Source: Ceratotherium simum simum
Lineage: Eukaryota; Chordata; Mammalia; Perissodactyla; Rhinocerotidae
Direction of reading: 5' to 3'
Length of the DNA stretch: 64,000 nt
Assembly (NCBI RefSeq): GCF_000283155.1
Contig: NW_004454207.1
Span: forward strand, 12,608,014 to 12,672,013
Position 1 is the first letter of the stretch. Each line of letters starts with the position of its first letter. The notes below the pieces were generated by a model. That model was not told the origin of the DNA and did no database searches. It saw nothing but the letters and a program-made list of their open reading frames with translations. The position numbers were made by a program, and so were the translations under genes. Below are positions 46,950 to 58,924 of this stretch, in pieces.

Positions 46950-47880
46950 TATCCATTTGGTTATTTTTTATAGTTTCTTTTTGCTTTGCTCAGAACTATC
47001 TTTTCATTTATTTAAAGGATGTGTTTATCTCACAGAGCATAATTATAACATCTTTAAAGCCTTTGTTAATTTCTGCATCTGAGTCATCTTGGATTTGGCA
47101 TCTGTTGAATATTTTTTCCTTTGGGAATTAGTCATATTTTCTTGATTCTTTGTATGTCAAGTAATTTTGGATTGTATACTGGATATTTTGAATCTTATGT
47201 TGTAAGAATCTGGGTCCTGTTAAATCCTCTGGTGGATGAGATTTTTTTTAAAGCGGGTAATCAACCTGGCTAGGTTCAGACTACAAGTTCTAGATCACCT
47301 TCTGTGTGCGCTGGTCCCAATGTCAGTTCAGTTTTCAAAGACTTTGCTCTGATACTTTGGACTTATACCACATATGCTCTACTCAGAGGTTAGTTTGAGT
47401 GGTGTTTTATATTGTAGTTCAGTTCTCCCAGTCTTGCTATGTTGCTTTGGGTCTGTTCCATGCATGCCCAGCTCAGGGATGAGCTTGGGATTTGTATTGG
47501 TTCGTACACAGAATAAACGATTCCATTCTCCAGCTCTCTCCTCTTTGTGATTCCTTCCACGCTTTCCAGCTTTCAAGAGCACATTTTCTGAGTTTTCTGG
47601 CCGGAAGTATGGGATACCTTGGAGTTTTTATCCTTGTACTTTCTACAGCAGCTCTGCTGGAGACTTCTCTGATCAACGTTGGGAGAGAAAGTAGGTAAAA
47701 AATATGGGTAATGCACCCCTGTACAAGTCACTTCTTGAAGTTTTGACTTCCCTTCTCAATCCACCTGCTTTTGCTTACTTTTCAGAGTTCTCAGGTAGTT
47801 GCTTTTTTCCCCAGAGATTTTAGTTCTTCTAAGTGGGAGAGATAGACTGGCAGTGGGCTTACTCCATCTTGGCTGGCACC

Positions 47881-48142
47881 AGAAATAAATACATCCACAG
47901 TATTTCTTTTCGTGAGAGTCTGTGAGTGGTAAACTACTTCTTTGTATGTCTGTAAATATCTCCATTTTGCCTTGACTCTACAATGGTAATTTACTTAGGT
48001 ATAAAACCCTACATTGCTAATAATTTCCCTTTGAAAATATCATTCCACTGTCTTCTGGTATTAGTTGTTGGCTGATGCAAAGTCTGCTAGTCATCTAATT
48101 TTCATTTCTTAGTGGTAACGCTTTTTTTATCTTGTGGCTTTT
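47881..48142 (-). mobile_element. Old L1 3'UTR fragment
   Basis: Antisense text cattccactgtcttctggta and gttggctgatgcaaagtctg. It continues across the younger L1 at 49343. Confidence 0.55.
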
Positions 48143-49329
48143 TTTTTAATTTTCTGTTTTTTTTTAATTAATTTTTTTATTGTGGTAACATTATTTTATA
48201 ACATTTTATAAATTTCTGGCTTACATCATTATACTGCTATTTCTGCATAGATTACATCATGTTCACCACCCAAATACTAATTACGATCCATCCCCACACA
48301 CATGTGCCTAATCATCTCTTTTGCCCTCCTCCCTCCCCTCCTCCCCCCTCGTAACCACCAATCCAATCTCTGTCTCTATGTNNNNNNNNNNNNNNNNNNN
48401 NNNNNNNNNNNNNNNNNNNNNNNNNNNNNNNNNNNNNNNNNNNNNNNNNNNNNNNNNNNNNNNNNNNNNNNNNNNNNNNNNNNNNNNNNNNNNNNNNNNN
48501 NNNNNNNNNNNNNNNNNNNNNNNNNNNNNNNNNNNNNNNNNNNNNNNNNNNNNNNNNNNNNNNNNNNNNNNNNNNNNNNNNNNNNNNNNNNNNNNNNNNN
48601 NNNNNNNNNNNNNNNNNNNNNNNNNNNNNNNNNNNNNNNNNNNNNNNNNNNNNNNNNNNNNNNNNNNNNNNNNNNNNNNNNNNNNNNNNNNNNNNNNNNN
48701 NNNNNNNNNNNNNNNNNNNNNNNNNNNNNNNNNNNNNNNNNNNNNNNNNNNNNNNNNNNNNNNNNNNNNNNNNNNNNNNNNNNNNNNNNNNNNNNNNNNN
48801 NNNNNNNNNNNNNNNNNNNNNNNNNNNNNNNNNNNNNNNNNNNNNNNNNNNNNNNNNNNNNNNNNNNNNNNNNNNNNNNNNNNNNNNNNNNNNNNNNNNN
48901 NNNNNNNNNNNNNNNNNNNNNNNNNNNNNNNNNNNNNNNNNNNNNNNNNNNNNNNNNNNNNNNNNNNNNNNNNNNNNNNNNNNNNNNNNNNNNNNNNNNN
49001 NNNNNNNNNNNNNNNNNNNNNNNNNNNNNNNNNNNNNNNNNNNNNNNNNNNNNNNNNNNNNNNNNNNNNNNNNNNNNNNNNNNNNNNGGTTGTCTTTTCA
49101 TTTTGTTGATGGTTTCCTTTGCTGTGCAGAAGCTTTTTAGTTTGATGTAGTCCCATTTGTTTATTTTTTCTATTATTTCTCTTGCCTGGTCCAACACGGT
49201 GCTTGAAAATATGTTGCTTACACCAATGTCGAAGAGCGTACTGCCTATGTTTTCTTATAGAAGTTTTGTGGTTTCAGGTCTTACATTCAAGTCTTTAATC
49301 CATTTGGAGTTAATTTTTGTGTATGGTTC
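48143..49329 (-). mobile_element. 5'-truncated L1 (contains an assembly gap)
   Basis: Antisense insertion: poly-T, L1 3' terminus (tgtggtaacattattttata), gap, then ORF2 reading [19 protein letters not shown] on the minus strand. Perfect 13-bp duplication tcttgtggctttt at 48130 and 49330. Confidence 0.92.
48382..49087. other. Assembly gap (706 N)
   Basis: Entirely inside the L1 at 48143-49329. Confidence 0.99.
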
Positions 49330-49344
49330 TCTTGTGGCTTTTGA

Positions 49345-49655
49345 GATTCCCTTTATCATTAATGTTTTGCAGTTTCACTCTAGTGTGTCAAAAAAACGTA
49401 CCCACAAACTTCCAAAACTCTCCCTAGAGGGCGGTATTGTCCCTGTTGAGCACATAGCACCTCAGAGACAACTGCTGTCTCTTGACTGAGGTTGCTGTTT
49501 GGCCAGACACTGACGGGGTTGTGAGATCTGGGCTGTAGATCTCCAGTTTCTCATGATCTCTAAGGCTAGACTAACCCTCTTTTTATAGACAAAATGACAT
49601 GGATTCCAAAATTTCAAAGTAGAGGTTGTACCTGCAAGTCCACATAATCCTCATT
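49345..49655. repeat. Direct duplication block, copy 2 (about 310 bp)
   Basis: Partner of 46088-46394 in the same orientation, about 3.26 kb apart. Confidence 0.85.
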
Positions 49656-49669
49656 TCTGGGTTTATAGC

Positions 49670-51027
49670 CTGTTAATACCTATTTCTTTCATTGATACAT
49701 GGCAATCTGCAGCTTTCACTAAGGTTTTGCCTAACTTCCGTCAGTTCTTCATTGCTTTGTATTTCTTTATTCTTTTTAAGATATTTAAATATATTTCAAA
49801 GTAACTTAAAGTCACTTAAGGCCATCTCATTGGATCGTTTGCATCCCTTCCTCCCTACTTTTCTTCCTTCCTTCCCTCCTTCCTTCCTCCAATTATCCAT
49901 TCATTTATTTAACATTAATTGAGTTAATATGGCACGTTCTATTCTAGACCTCGGGAGAGAGAGATAAATAAAACCCAGATCCTTTTCTCAAGGTTCCCTC
50001 AGCCTCTTCAATGCATTATTAATCCAGAGAAAACAGTTTCATGACATAAACAGAGATTTAAGGAACATGTGAAGCTGTGCCAGAAAAGCCTTTCACTTAA
50101 ATAACTTAATCTCTTTCTTAGTGAGTATGACGTTTTTGGTCAGGAGAACTTAACCATTGTTCCTCAAGCTTTTATAAAGCCAGCCATGCTACTTTCTATA
50201 AAATACATTACAGTAATATTTATTGACCATGTGCAGGGCAGTTGTGAGATATTTCACAATATTTACTGTCAAGTCTCATTCACTAGAGAAATTGTTACTG
50301 GAAATAGTACTTTTGGGAAATGTTATTTTGTCAGGCTGAATTATTTGTTCTATAACATCTTGTGCTAAACTTGAAAGTAATAGACAAGTATTCAGAATGA
50401 ATCAGAGAATTTTTTCTTTTATCAGTGTTAATAACATCATTTCAAGTGGACATTTGACAACATTTAATTCTTGAGCAGAAATAATAGAAATATAAATGTA
50501 CTTGTATAATTTAAAAAATTAAATATTTGTTACTAAATATTAAAAAAAAAAAGAAGTGGTTGGTTTAGATTAGGGTCGTCTTTGTTCATCATAAGTGGTT
50601 GTCCAGAGCTTGGACTTTGAATTTCTATTTCATATGTTTATTAAAAATATGGAGAATCACACTATGTATTTAATAGTTTTTAAAAACATTGAAAAAGCAT
50701 AGATGTGCCTTGTTTGGGGGAAATAAACATTGTTAGTGAGAAGCAAATAATTTGTATGATAATTTTGCCTAAATCAAATTTCTGTTAATTGAATGCTGTT
50801 TCAAAATTTATTAGAGAGACTTATACAAGAAAAAATTAGTTTTAAACCGTGAAGTACTATATTAACAGGAAATATTACAATTTGCAATAACAATATAAAG
50901 GAATCCTACGGCTAAAATTATTATGAAGTGATTTCATAGGCTTAGTTTACTTAAATGAGCAAGGCCATAAGAGAAAAAATATGAATGAATATATGTTCCC
51001 CTTCAAAGAGAAGAAGAATGGAAAAAT
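49670..51027. other. Intergenic AT-rich sequence, nothing recognised
   Basis: No exon or repeat recognised apart from a CT-rich microsatellite at 49845-49890. Confidence 0.5.
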
Positions 51028-51044
51028 AGAAAGGAGAGGAGATC

Positions 51045-52782
51045 ATGGATTGGAAGAATTAATATTGTTAAAATGTCCATACTACCCAAAGCAATTTAAA
51101 GGCTCAGTGCAATCCCTATCAAAATTCCAATGGTATTTTTCACAGAACTAGAATAAATAATTCTAAAATCTATGTGGAACCACAAAAGACCCCAAAGAGC
51201 CAAAGCAGTCTTGAGAAAGAAGAACAAAGCTGGAGGTATCATGCTCCCTGATTTCAAACTATACTACAAAGCTATAGGAATCAAAACAGTATGGTACTGG
51301 CACAAAAACAGACACACAGATCACTGGAACAAAAGAGAGAGCCCAGAAATAAACTCACACATATATGGTCAATTAATCTGCAACAAAGGAGGCAAGGCTA
51401 TACAATGAGGAAAGGACAGTCTCTTCAATAAATGGTGTTGGGAAAACTGGACAGCCACATGCAAAAGAATGAAACTGGACCACTGTCTTACACTATACAC
51501 AAAAATTAACTCAAAATGGATTAACTACTTGAATGTAAGACCTGAAACCACAAAACTCCAAGAAGAAAACATAGGCAGTAAGCTCCTTGACATCAGTCTT
51601 GGTGATGTTTCTTTGGATCTGACTCCAAAGGCAAGGGCAACAAAAGCAAAAATAAACAAGTGGGACTACATCAAACTAAAAAGCTTCTGCACAGCAAAGG
51701 AAACCATCAACAAAATGAAAAGGCAACCTACTGAATGGAAGAAGATATTTGCAAGTCATATATCTGATAAGGGGTTAATATCCAAAATATATAAAGAACT
51801 CCTACAACTCAATAACAGAAAAACAAGCAATCTGATTTAAAAATGCGCAGAGGATCTGTATAGATATTTTTCCAAAGAAGACATACAGATGGCGAACATG
51901 TATATGAAAAGGTGCTCAACATCACTAATCATCAGGGAAATACAAATAAAAACCACAATGAGGTATCACCTCATATCTGTCAGAATGGCTATTATCAAAA
52001 AGACAAGAAATAACAAATGCTGGTGAAGATGTGGAGAAAAGGGAACCCTTGTGCACTGTTGGTGGGAATGTAAATTGTTGCAGCCACTATGGAAAACAGT
52101 ATGGAGGTTCCTCAAAAAATTAAAAATAGAACTACCATATGATCCAGCATTTCCACTTCTGGGTATCTATCCAAAGAAAACAAAAACATTAATTCAAAAA
52201 GATATATGCACCCCTATACTCGTTGCAGCATTACTTACAATAGCCAAGATAAGGAAACAACCTAAGTGTCCATCGATAGATGAAAGGATAAAGAAGATGT
52301 GGTATATATACAATGGAATACTACTCAGCCATAAAAAAGAATGAAATCTTGCCATGTGCACCAACATGGATGGACCTTGAGGGAATTATGATAAGTGAAA
52401 TGTCAGACTGAGAAAGACAAATACTGCACAGTGATTTCACTCATATGTGGAATCTAAAAAGCAAAACAAATAAAACAAAACCCAGACTCATAGATACAGA
52501 GAACAGATTGGTGGTTGCCAGAGGGTAGGGGGGTTGGGGGAGCGAAATAGGTGAAGGGGATCAAGAGGTACAAACTTCCAGCTATAAAATAAATAAGTCA
52601 TGGGGATATGATGTACAGCATAGGGGATACAGTCAATAATATTGTATTAACTTTGTATGGTGACAGATGGTAACTAGATTTATTGTGGTGATCAGTTCAC
52701 TGTGCATACAAATGTCAATTCACTATGTTATACACATGAAATTAATATAATCTTGTATGTCAATTATACTTCAATAAAAAGA
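51045..52782 (+). mobile_element. 5'-truncated L1 (ORF2 C-terminal third and 3'UTR)
   Basis: Three frames give intact stretches of L1 ORF2: [24 protein letters not shown] at about 51208, [20 protein letters not shown] at 51652, and the C-terminal [12 protein letters not shown] and MWYIYNGILLSHKKE at about 52130-52342. Broken by several frameshifts and stops, so not active. Perfect 17-bp duplication agaaaggagaggagatc at 51028 and 52783. Confidence 0.95.
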
Positions 52783-52967
52783 AGAAAGGAGAGGAGATCC
52801 CTTATTTTCAGTTTTTTTATTCACAATTTGGTGTGTGGTTCTCCAGGGGATAGGACTAGTAGTTCCATTATTTGTGAAAATATTAGGATAGAATCCAAGA
52901 AATTAAGGAAAACACTGCAATATTAAAATTGAGTTGAAAATATTCACATAAACCTATGATTAAATAG

Positions 52968-53550
52968 TGTATTAATTATCTCTTGCTACATAACAATATT
53001 ACCACAAACTTAGAGGCTTAACACAAGACACATTTACTATTTCACACTTTCTGTGGGTCAGGAGTCTGGGCGTGGCTTAGCTAGATACTCTGCTTCAGGG
53101 ACTAACAAAGCTTCAATCAAGGTGTTGGCCGGGGCTGCGGTCGCATCTGCTTCCAAGCTTATGTGGTTGTTGGCAGCTTTTCATTTTCACGTGGTTGTTG
53201 GCAGCAACCATTCAGGCTGCTGGACCAAGGGCCTCAATTTCTTGCTGGCCGTCAGCCAGAGGCTGCCCTCAGTTCCTTGCCAAGTGGCCCTCTCCATAGG
53301 CAGCTCATAGCATGACAGCTGGCTTCTTTAAAGCCAGCAAGGGAGATAGTCTCCTTGCAAGACTGGCATTTGTCATACATTCTATAATCATATATGTGTA
53401 ATCATGCACCTCCTGTCACCTTTGCCAGACACTACTGACTAGAAGCAATTAACGGTTCCTCCCACTTTCAGGAGGAGGGGAGCACACAGATGCATGAACA
53501 CCAGGAGGTAGGGATCATGGGGGCCACCCTAGAGTCTATCTGCCACAATA
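52968..53550 (-). mobile_element. Old LTR-like element
   Basis: Landmarks tattaattatctcttgctac, ctttctgtgggtcaggagtc and acagctggcttctttaaagc fit a widespread MaLR-type or similar repeat. The 85-codon ORF inside (53053-53310) is repeat-derived. Confidence 0.5.
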
Positions 53551-53559
53551 TATATATAT

Positions 53560-54020
53560 TTTCTAGCTCTGTCCATTGAAATGGCCTAAAAGCAATGTCA
53601 CCCCTGTAATAACGGACACCCCTAGTGCTCAAGTTGCAGTCTCTGAAAACTACTCCCCATTAAAGGGAAGCTGGCCTTTTGGAGAAATAGCTTATTCCAG
53701 GGCTGGGACAGGGAAACTACAAAGAAAGCCAGGGATATTTTGTTGTACTAGAAATCAGTAAGGATCTCAAAGATCAATGGGGTCATGTTCTACTGGCCAC
53801 AGTCATGACATTTAGAGCATTACAAAGACTAATGAGGCAATGAATTGAAACAGATGGAATCTACGAAAATCCATGATTTAATAATGATGTTCAAAATAGA
53901 AGAAGTCTAAAAATTTTTATTTGTCACAATTTGAGGCAGCTATTAAATCAACTACTTACTATGAAAATTGGTAATTAATAGTAAAGAATTAAGCATTTTA
54001 TCCTGCCTTTCCAGTAGAAT
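53560..54020 (+). mobile_element. Ancient L1-like 3' fragment
   Basis: Shares agggctgggacagg(g)aaac-type text and the following sequence with 60.39-60.54 kb and 61.77-61.99 kb. Same old family, diverged. Confidence 0.4.
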
Positions 54021-54024
54021 CTAT

Positions 54025-54655
54025 ATTTCAGGTAACTAAATATCCCCAATAGATGAGGGAAAGCTCTCCTTCACAGATAGATGCCAATTACTAAATGTAG
54101 AAGAGATGATAGATTTTGAGAAACATCACCTCACAAACTTTATTGAAATTACCACGATCATTATCATCATCATAATGATTATCAACTGGTATTAAAATGG
54201 ATGAATGGCATTCGATATTTTTAAAATGCGAAAGTAACAATGGTCACTTCCTAGTTTCAGGGCAAAAATATAACTGTACAATGGGGGGATTAGGCAGTCA
54301 TCACCTTAATCCAGTAATCAATCTTAACATCACTAATGGATTAACCGTATATTATGTGTCTTCTGATGCAATTCAGGGTGAATACTCATCACCTATAGAG
54401 TATTCTAGCCAAAACTGTTTAATAAAAATGTTACAGGAAAAATAACAAACAAGAAATAACAAAGAGAAGAACAAATTAAACAGCACTAAAGGTAGTAACT
54501 AAACAAATCCAGAAGGTGGCACATTCCTCAGAACAACTGTAGGACCATCTCTTCTATAGTCAACATCATAACGAAAGGGACCTAATAATCAGATGCTATG
54601 TGTGGTCCTTGAACAGATGCTGATTTGGACCTAACAATCGTTAAGGGCATTTTTG
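54025..54655. other. Intergenic sequence, nothing recognised
   Basis: AT-rich. The ORF at 54197-54445 (82 codons) has no recognisable homology. Confidence 0.5.
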
Positions 54656-54673
54656 TGTCGTTTGGGAATTTTT

Positions 54674-54913
54674 TTTTTTTTTTGTGAGTAAGATCGGCCC
54701 TGAGCTAACATCTGCCAATCTTCCTCTTTTTGCTGAGGAAGACTGGCCCTGGGCTAACCTCCATGCCCATCTTCCTCCACTTTATATGGGACGCCGCCAC
54801 AGCATGGCTTGACAAGCGGCGTGTCGGTGTGCGCCCGGGATCTGAACCGGCGAACCCCGGGCCGCCGCAGCGGAGCACGCGCACTTAACCGCTTGTGCCA
54901 CCGGGCAGGCCCC
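54674..54913 (-). repeat. ERE-type SINE
   Basis: Low-divergence copy; duplication cgtttgggaa(a)ttttt at 54659 and 54914. Confidence 0.92.
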
Positions 54914-55106
54914 CGTTTGGGAAATTTTTAATGTAGTCTAGGTATCTGATGAAATGGACAGATGGAGTTTGTTGACTTAAAAAAGCAGGTTATAAAAAGC
55001 ATGCACACTGTGATCCAACAAGTACACACACACACATAATAGTATAGGAAAAGATCTGGAAGTACAGGTGCTAAGGTGTTAACAATGGTAGATCTCTGCG
55101 TGGGAG

Positions 55107-55575
55107 AATGTTTATGAGTTTCCTATTGTTGCTGTAACAAATTACCACAAATTTGGTGGCTTAAAACAACACAAATTTATTCTCTTACAGTTTTGGAGGT
55201 CAGAAGTATGAAATGAGTCTGATGGGACTAAAATCAAGGTGTCTGCAAGGCTGGTTCCTTTTGGAGTCTCTAGGGGAGAATCCATTCCTTGTCTCTTCCA
55301 ACTTCTAGAGGCTGCTAGCATTCCTTGGCTCTGGCTCTCACTCCAATGTCTCCTTCTATCATCACATCACCTTCTCTGCTTTCTGGCTCTCTGCTTCCCT
55401 TTTATAAGGACCCTTGTGATTACAGTGGGCCCACATGGATAATCCAGGATAATCTTCCCATCTCAAGATCCTTAATTTAGTTACATCTGCAAAGTCCCTT
55501 TTGCCATGTAAAAGGTTTCAGGGATTAGGTGGTGGACATTTTTGAGGGGGGCCACTATTCTGTCTACCATAAAAT
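55107..55575 (-). mobile_element. MaLR-type LTR remnant (MLT1/MST-like)
   Basis: Antisense LTR text: gtttcctattgttgctgtaa, caaatttattctcttacagt, aaaatcaaggtgtctgcaag, and ggggggccactattctgtct at the far end. Nearly complete solo LTR. Confidence 0.65.
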
Positions 55576-55579
55576 GTGA

Positions 55580-56268
55580 TGTTTACTTTTTATTTTTGCA
55601 TCTATACTTTGCAATTTTATATGATGTGTATATATTACTTAAAATGTATAAGTTAAAAGTAGAAAAATATTATATTTTAATGTCAAATGACATGAAATGT
55701 GGTTATTTATAAACTTGTGTTTGGCTTCGTGTGAAACTTGAGCTTCACATCCAGTTATTTTCTTACTTTTTATTTATACTAAATCAGAAAATTCCAATTC
55801 AAAATTATACGTTGCCAGAAATGGCAGCAAGTGTTTGCTAACTGGGTCAGAGACTTTTGTATATTGGATTGAACAACGACCCATAAATTGAGAAGTCATT
55901 TCTTCCATTCAGTGCTTCCCCTAGACACTAAGTGGACGAAGTATCCAACTCAATTTCTCCAAAGTTGAATGTTTCGCCTAGGAGAGTGGGTCTCACTGGG
56001 GGCAGTACCACCAACGGGTATGCTTTGAAAACACGTGGGGTTATTTTGATTGTTACAGTGATCGACAGGAATCCCCTGGCAGGGATCTCCTGGCAGTTAA
56101 TGAGCAAGAGCCAAGAATGTCATATGTCCTTCAATGCATGTGACTTTCTTACAAGGATGAATTTTCCTACACCTTGCCTAATTTTCAAATGTCCCCCTAG
56201 ACATTCATATATGTGAAAAACCTATTTGTAATTATCTGAGCCTAAACATAACCTCATTTCACACGTAA
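55580..56268. other. Intergenic sequence, nothing recognised
   Basis: AT-rich. The 94-codon ORF at 55932-56216 has no recognisable homology. Confidence 0.5.
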
Positions 56269-56306
56269 ACTCAAAGTACTTTTTTCTTTTTCTAAAATTT
56301 ATTTTG

Positions 56307-56410
56307 AAAAATATGGAATGCTTTCACAAATTTGCATGCCATTCTTCTGGGGCCATGCTTATCTTCTGTGTATAATTCCAATTTTAGTATATTGCTGCTG
56401 GAGCAAGCAT
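56307..56410 (-). pseudogene. U6 snRNA pseudogene (retroposed)
   Basis: The minus strand aligns over its full length with U6: tatactaaaattggaat, agcatggcccc and the 3' end ccatatttttc are all recognisable, with roughly 15 substitutions. A short A-rich tail follows (56287-56306). Imperfect target duplication aactcaaagtacttttt (56270) and aactcagagtattttt (56411). The mutations and lack of a recognised U6 promoter make it non-functional. Confidence 0.9.
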
Positions 56411-56534
56411 AACTCAGAGTATTTTTGCATGGTTTTAATATCCTGGAATTTTCCAGGAACAGAACTACTGTGTAAATTGAAAGGAGTGTGTGTTGTTTTG
56501 TTTGGAACTTTACCAAGAATGGTTTAATGTTTTA

Positions 56535-56745
56535 GAAAATCACACTGATGACATCAATGCCATTTATGGGCTGTGCTGGATATCTTCCATTTGCCCTTCC
56601 AGATTCACTCCACCCTCTCTACCTCCTCTGTGCCCTGGAGAGGGACTGTGTCAACAGATTTCCTTGCCCTCCAGCTTCTGGGTAGGTTCACTCAATGGAA
56701 AGCATGGGCAGGAGATCTGGAAGGTGAAAGGAGAGTGAGCTATGC
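56535..56745. repeat. Ancient interspersed repeat, unnamed
   Basis: gctggatatcttccatttgc, agattcactccaccctctct and aggagatctggaaggtgaaa resemble a repeat found across mammals. Family not recalled. Confidence 0.4.
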
Positions 56746-56749
56746 TATT

Positions 56750-58158
56750 TGAAACGACCGTCAGGAATTAGGTGTTATATGATCCATGGAAACATAAAAT
56801 TGGGTATGACAACAGTATTCCATTAGAAAATGATAATGTTACATATATGGTTGAGTCCAAGCTGGTCAGAAGGCACAAGTAAACTGCATGAAGAGGGTTT
56901 TTAAACTCCCATGGAACTTGCTCCTACTGATTTACTTCTCCCTTACCCACATTTATGGCTTCCCAGAGAGTTCTTTATGACTGGTTAACAGAGAAAAAGC
57001 ACAGGCCAGGTTTATGCACAGTTTGCTGGCACCAGCTAAACGTGAATGGTAGCTGCCTTCTAGCCCCTGAAAGACAGTGGTGAAGGAAAATATTCATAGG
57101 AGCAAAACTTTGGGCAGTACATTTTATTGTCCATTTCATGTGGAAGGAGAGATGGCCTGTTTTCTCTCTGGGCATAATATTGTTGGGAGATGCAATCTGT
57201 CACAGCCCAGAGTGTCCTTACTTGTTCTTGTTTTGTGTGCCAAGAATGCAAGGCCCTGACCACTCTTTACCTGGGCCATTTCTCAGGGCTGTACTTGCAG
57301 GGAGCTGTCTTGTGGGATGAGGTGATATTTCCTTCTGGGATAAAGAGTAGGCTTGCTATAGAAGATGCGAATTCCCCAAGGCCAGTGTTCCTCAGCTGTG
57401 CAAACGTGCATTATGTGCATAGTGTGTCCCCTTGGGGCCCTCCACATGGCCCCTGTGGGACTTGGGGACTGGGGAACCCATGCAAATGGACTGATGATGC
57501 TCATACTGCTTACTGTGCTGCTGACATCCAGGAAATGGTAACAGGCTAACTATTAGCTTGTAAGTAGGAGAAAATCCCATATCCTGACAAATATTTGTTA
57601 TACACTTTGCAGTTGGTTTTACAAGCCTTTTGGATATTGTGTGACTTGTACCTGATTTTGCATTGAGGAGTGCAACTCAAAATTATTCCTCTGTAGTTTT
57701 GGTCCTTTAGGGAAAAATTTTTTCCACTTTTATGTTTGAATGACATTTTTTTCTTTGTTCAGGCAAAACTCCACTGGCAGAGGTGTCACTGCACATCTGT
57801 TGGAAAAAACAGGTAAGTTTTAATGATTTCATGAAACTTTTGGACAAAATTTCATAGCAAACAGTACTAAGAACTAGGGGTGAATGGATTGCCAATATAA
57901 TAAGTCAGAAATTCAATATTCATCATCAGTTTTTTCTATTCACACGGAGGGTGGATAACACTACATGCTCAGATTCCAATTGTTTATAATTCTATTTTGC
58001 CCCTTTCCTTTCCATAGTAAGTTTTAATATTCTTAGATCTCTATTTCTCTCAGTTCTACATAATGGAATTTCAGCATTTGGTCTGGAAAACCACAGGCCC
58101 TCCTAACTTCTTGTGTAAGAAATCCCAGCAACAGAATAAGATGATTTTCTGGTTTCTT
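56750..58158. other. Intergenic sequence, unclassified
   Basis: Relatively GC-rich part at 57130-57550 with overlapping ORFs on both strands (longest 119 codons at 57190-57549). No domain, splice structure or repeat family recognised. An old LTR or other retroelement is possible. Confidence 0.4.
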
Positions 58159-58172
58159 AAAATGTCATTTCT

Positions 58173-58386
58173 TTTTTTTTTTTTTTAATAATTTTATTTA
58201 TTTTTCCCCCCAAAGCCCCAGTAGATAGTTGTATGTCATAGCTGCACATCCTTCTAGCTGCCGTATGTGGGACACAGCCTCAGCATGGCCAGAGAAGCGG
58301 TGCGTTGGTGCGCACCCGGGATCCGAACCCCGGGCCGCCAGCGGCGGAGCGCGCGCACTTAACTGCTAAGCCACGGGGCTGGCCCT
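58173..58386 (-). repeat. ERE-type SINE, short form
   Basis: Tail ataattttatttatttttcc joins to gccccagtagatagttgta. Duplication aaaatgt(c/t)atttct at 58159 and 58387. Confidence 0.92.
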
Positions 58387-58584
58387 AAAATGTTATTTCT
58401 AACAAAGGGATCTTGTAAGATATCTGGAACTCAGAACTATGGCTTGTTCTGTGAATGTAACCTTGGCCTTAAAAAGCCGTTAACTCTTTGTGTTACTTAA
58501 TAATGCGTTTCCCTAGTAATGATATTTAAATTGACATCTCCATGTCCTAAAAGCTATGAATACCTATGAGTTTTCTTTAATAGA

Positions 58585-58924
58585 CAAGTGAATTGAAAAT
58601 TTATGTACACTCAAAAGCTTGTATGCGAATGTTTATAGCAGCTTTATTCATCAAAAACTGGAAACAACCAGATGTCCTTCAACAGGTGCAGAGATAAACA
58701 AACTGGTACATGCATACAATGAAATACTAGTCAGCAATAAGAAGGAAAGATCTAATTGATTCACTCAACATGAATGAATCTTTTTTTGTGGTAAATATAC
58801 ATAACATAAACATGGACGAATCTCAAATGCATTTTGCCAAGTGAAGGAAGCCAGACTCCAAAGACCCAAAAGTATAGTATGATTCCATTCACATGACATT
58901 TTGAGAAAGGCAAAACTATACAGA
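58585..58924 (+). mobile_element. Old L1 3' end, cut by an LTR
   Basis: Sense late-L1 text (gttccaac-type start, gtatgattccattcacatga, gagaaaggcaaaactataca). Interrupted at 58782-58808 and ended by the LTR at 58925. Confidence 0.75.
58782..58808 (-). mobile_element. Ultra-short L1 insertion (27 bp)
   Basis: T run plus gtggtaaatatacataacata, the antisense L1 3' terminus (compare 16540 and 37145), between aacatgaatgaatct (58767) and aacatggacgaatct (58809). Confidence 0.7.

Larger units (their letters stand above)
45225..47880 (-). mobile_element. Old L1 3'UTR, interrupted at 45698-46566
   Basis: Antisense tail text ttttcagccattatttcttc and ctgactctttcctctgtcat, then after the insert gagctcatctagtgaatttt and tggatattttgaatcttatg. 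The two halves are consecutive in L1 tails. Confidence 0.65.

Noticed and set aside
48302..49197. ORFs of 262-282 codons
   Set aside because: Span the 706-N gap. The readable ends are L1 sequence.
57190..57549. 119-codon ORF on the plus strand in a GC-richer island, with overlapping ORFs on the other strand
   Set aside because: No recognisable domain, no splice sites or coding pattern, and overlapping ORFs in several frames on both strands. Best treated as non-coding or old retroelement sequence.
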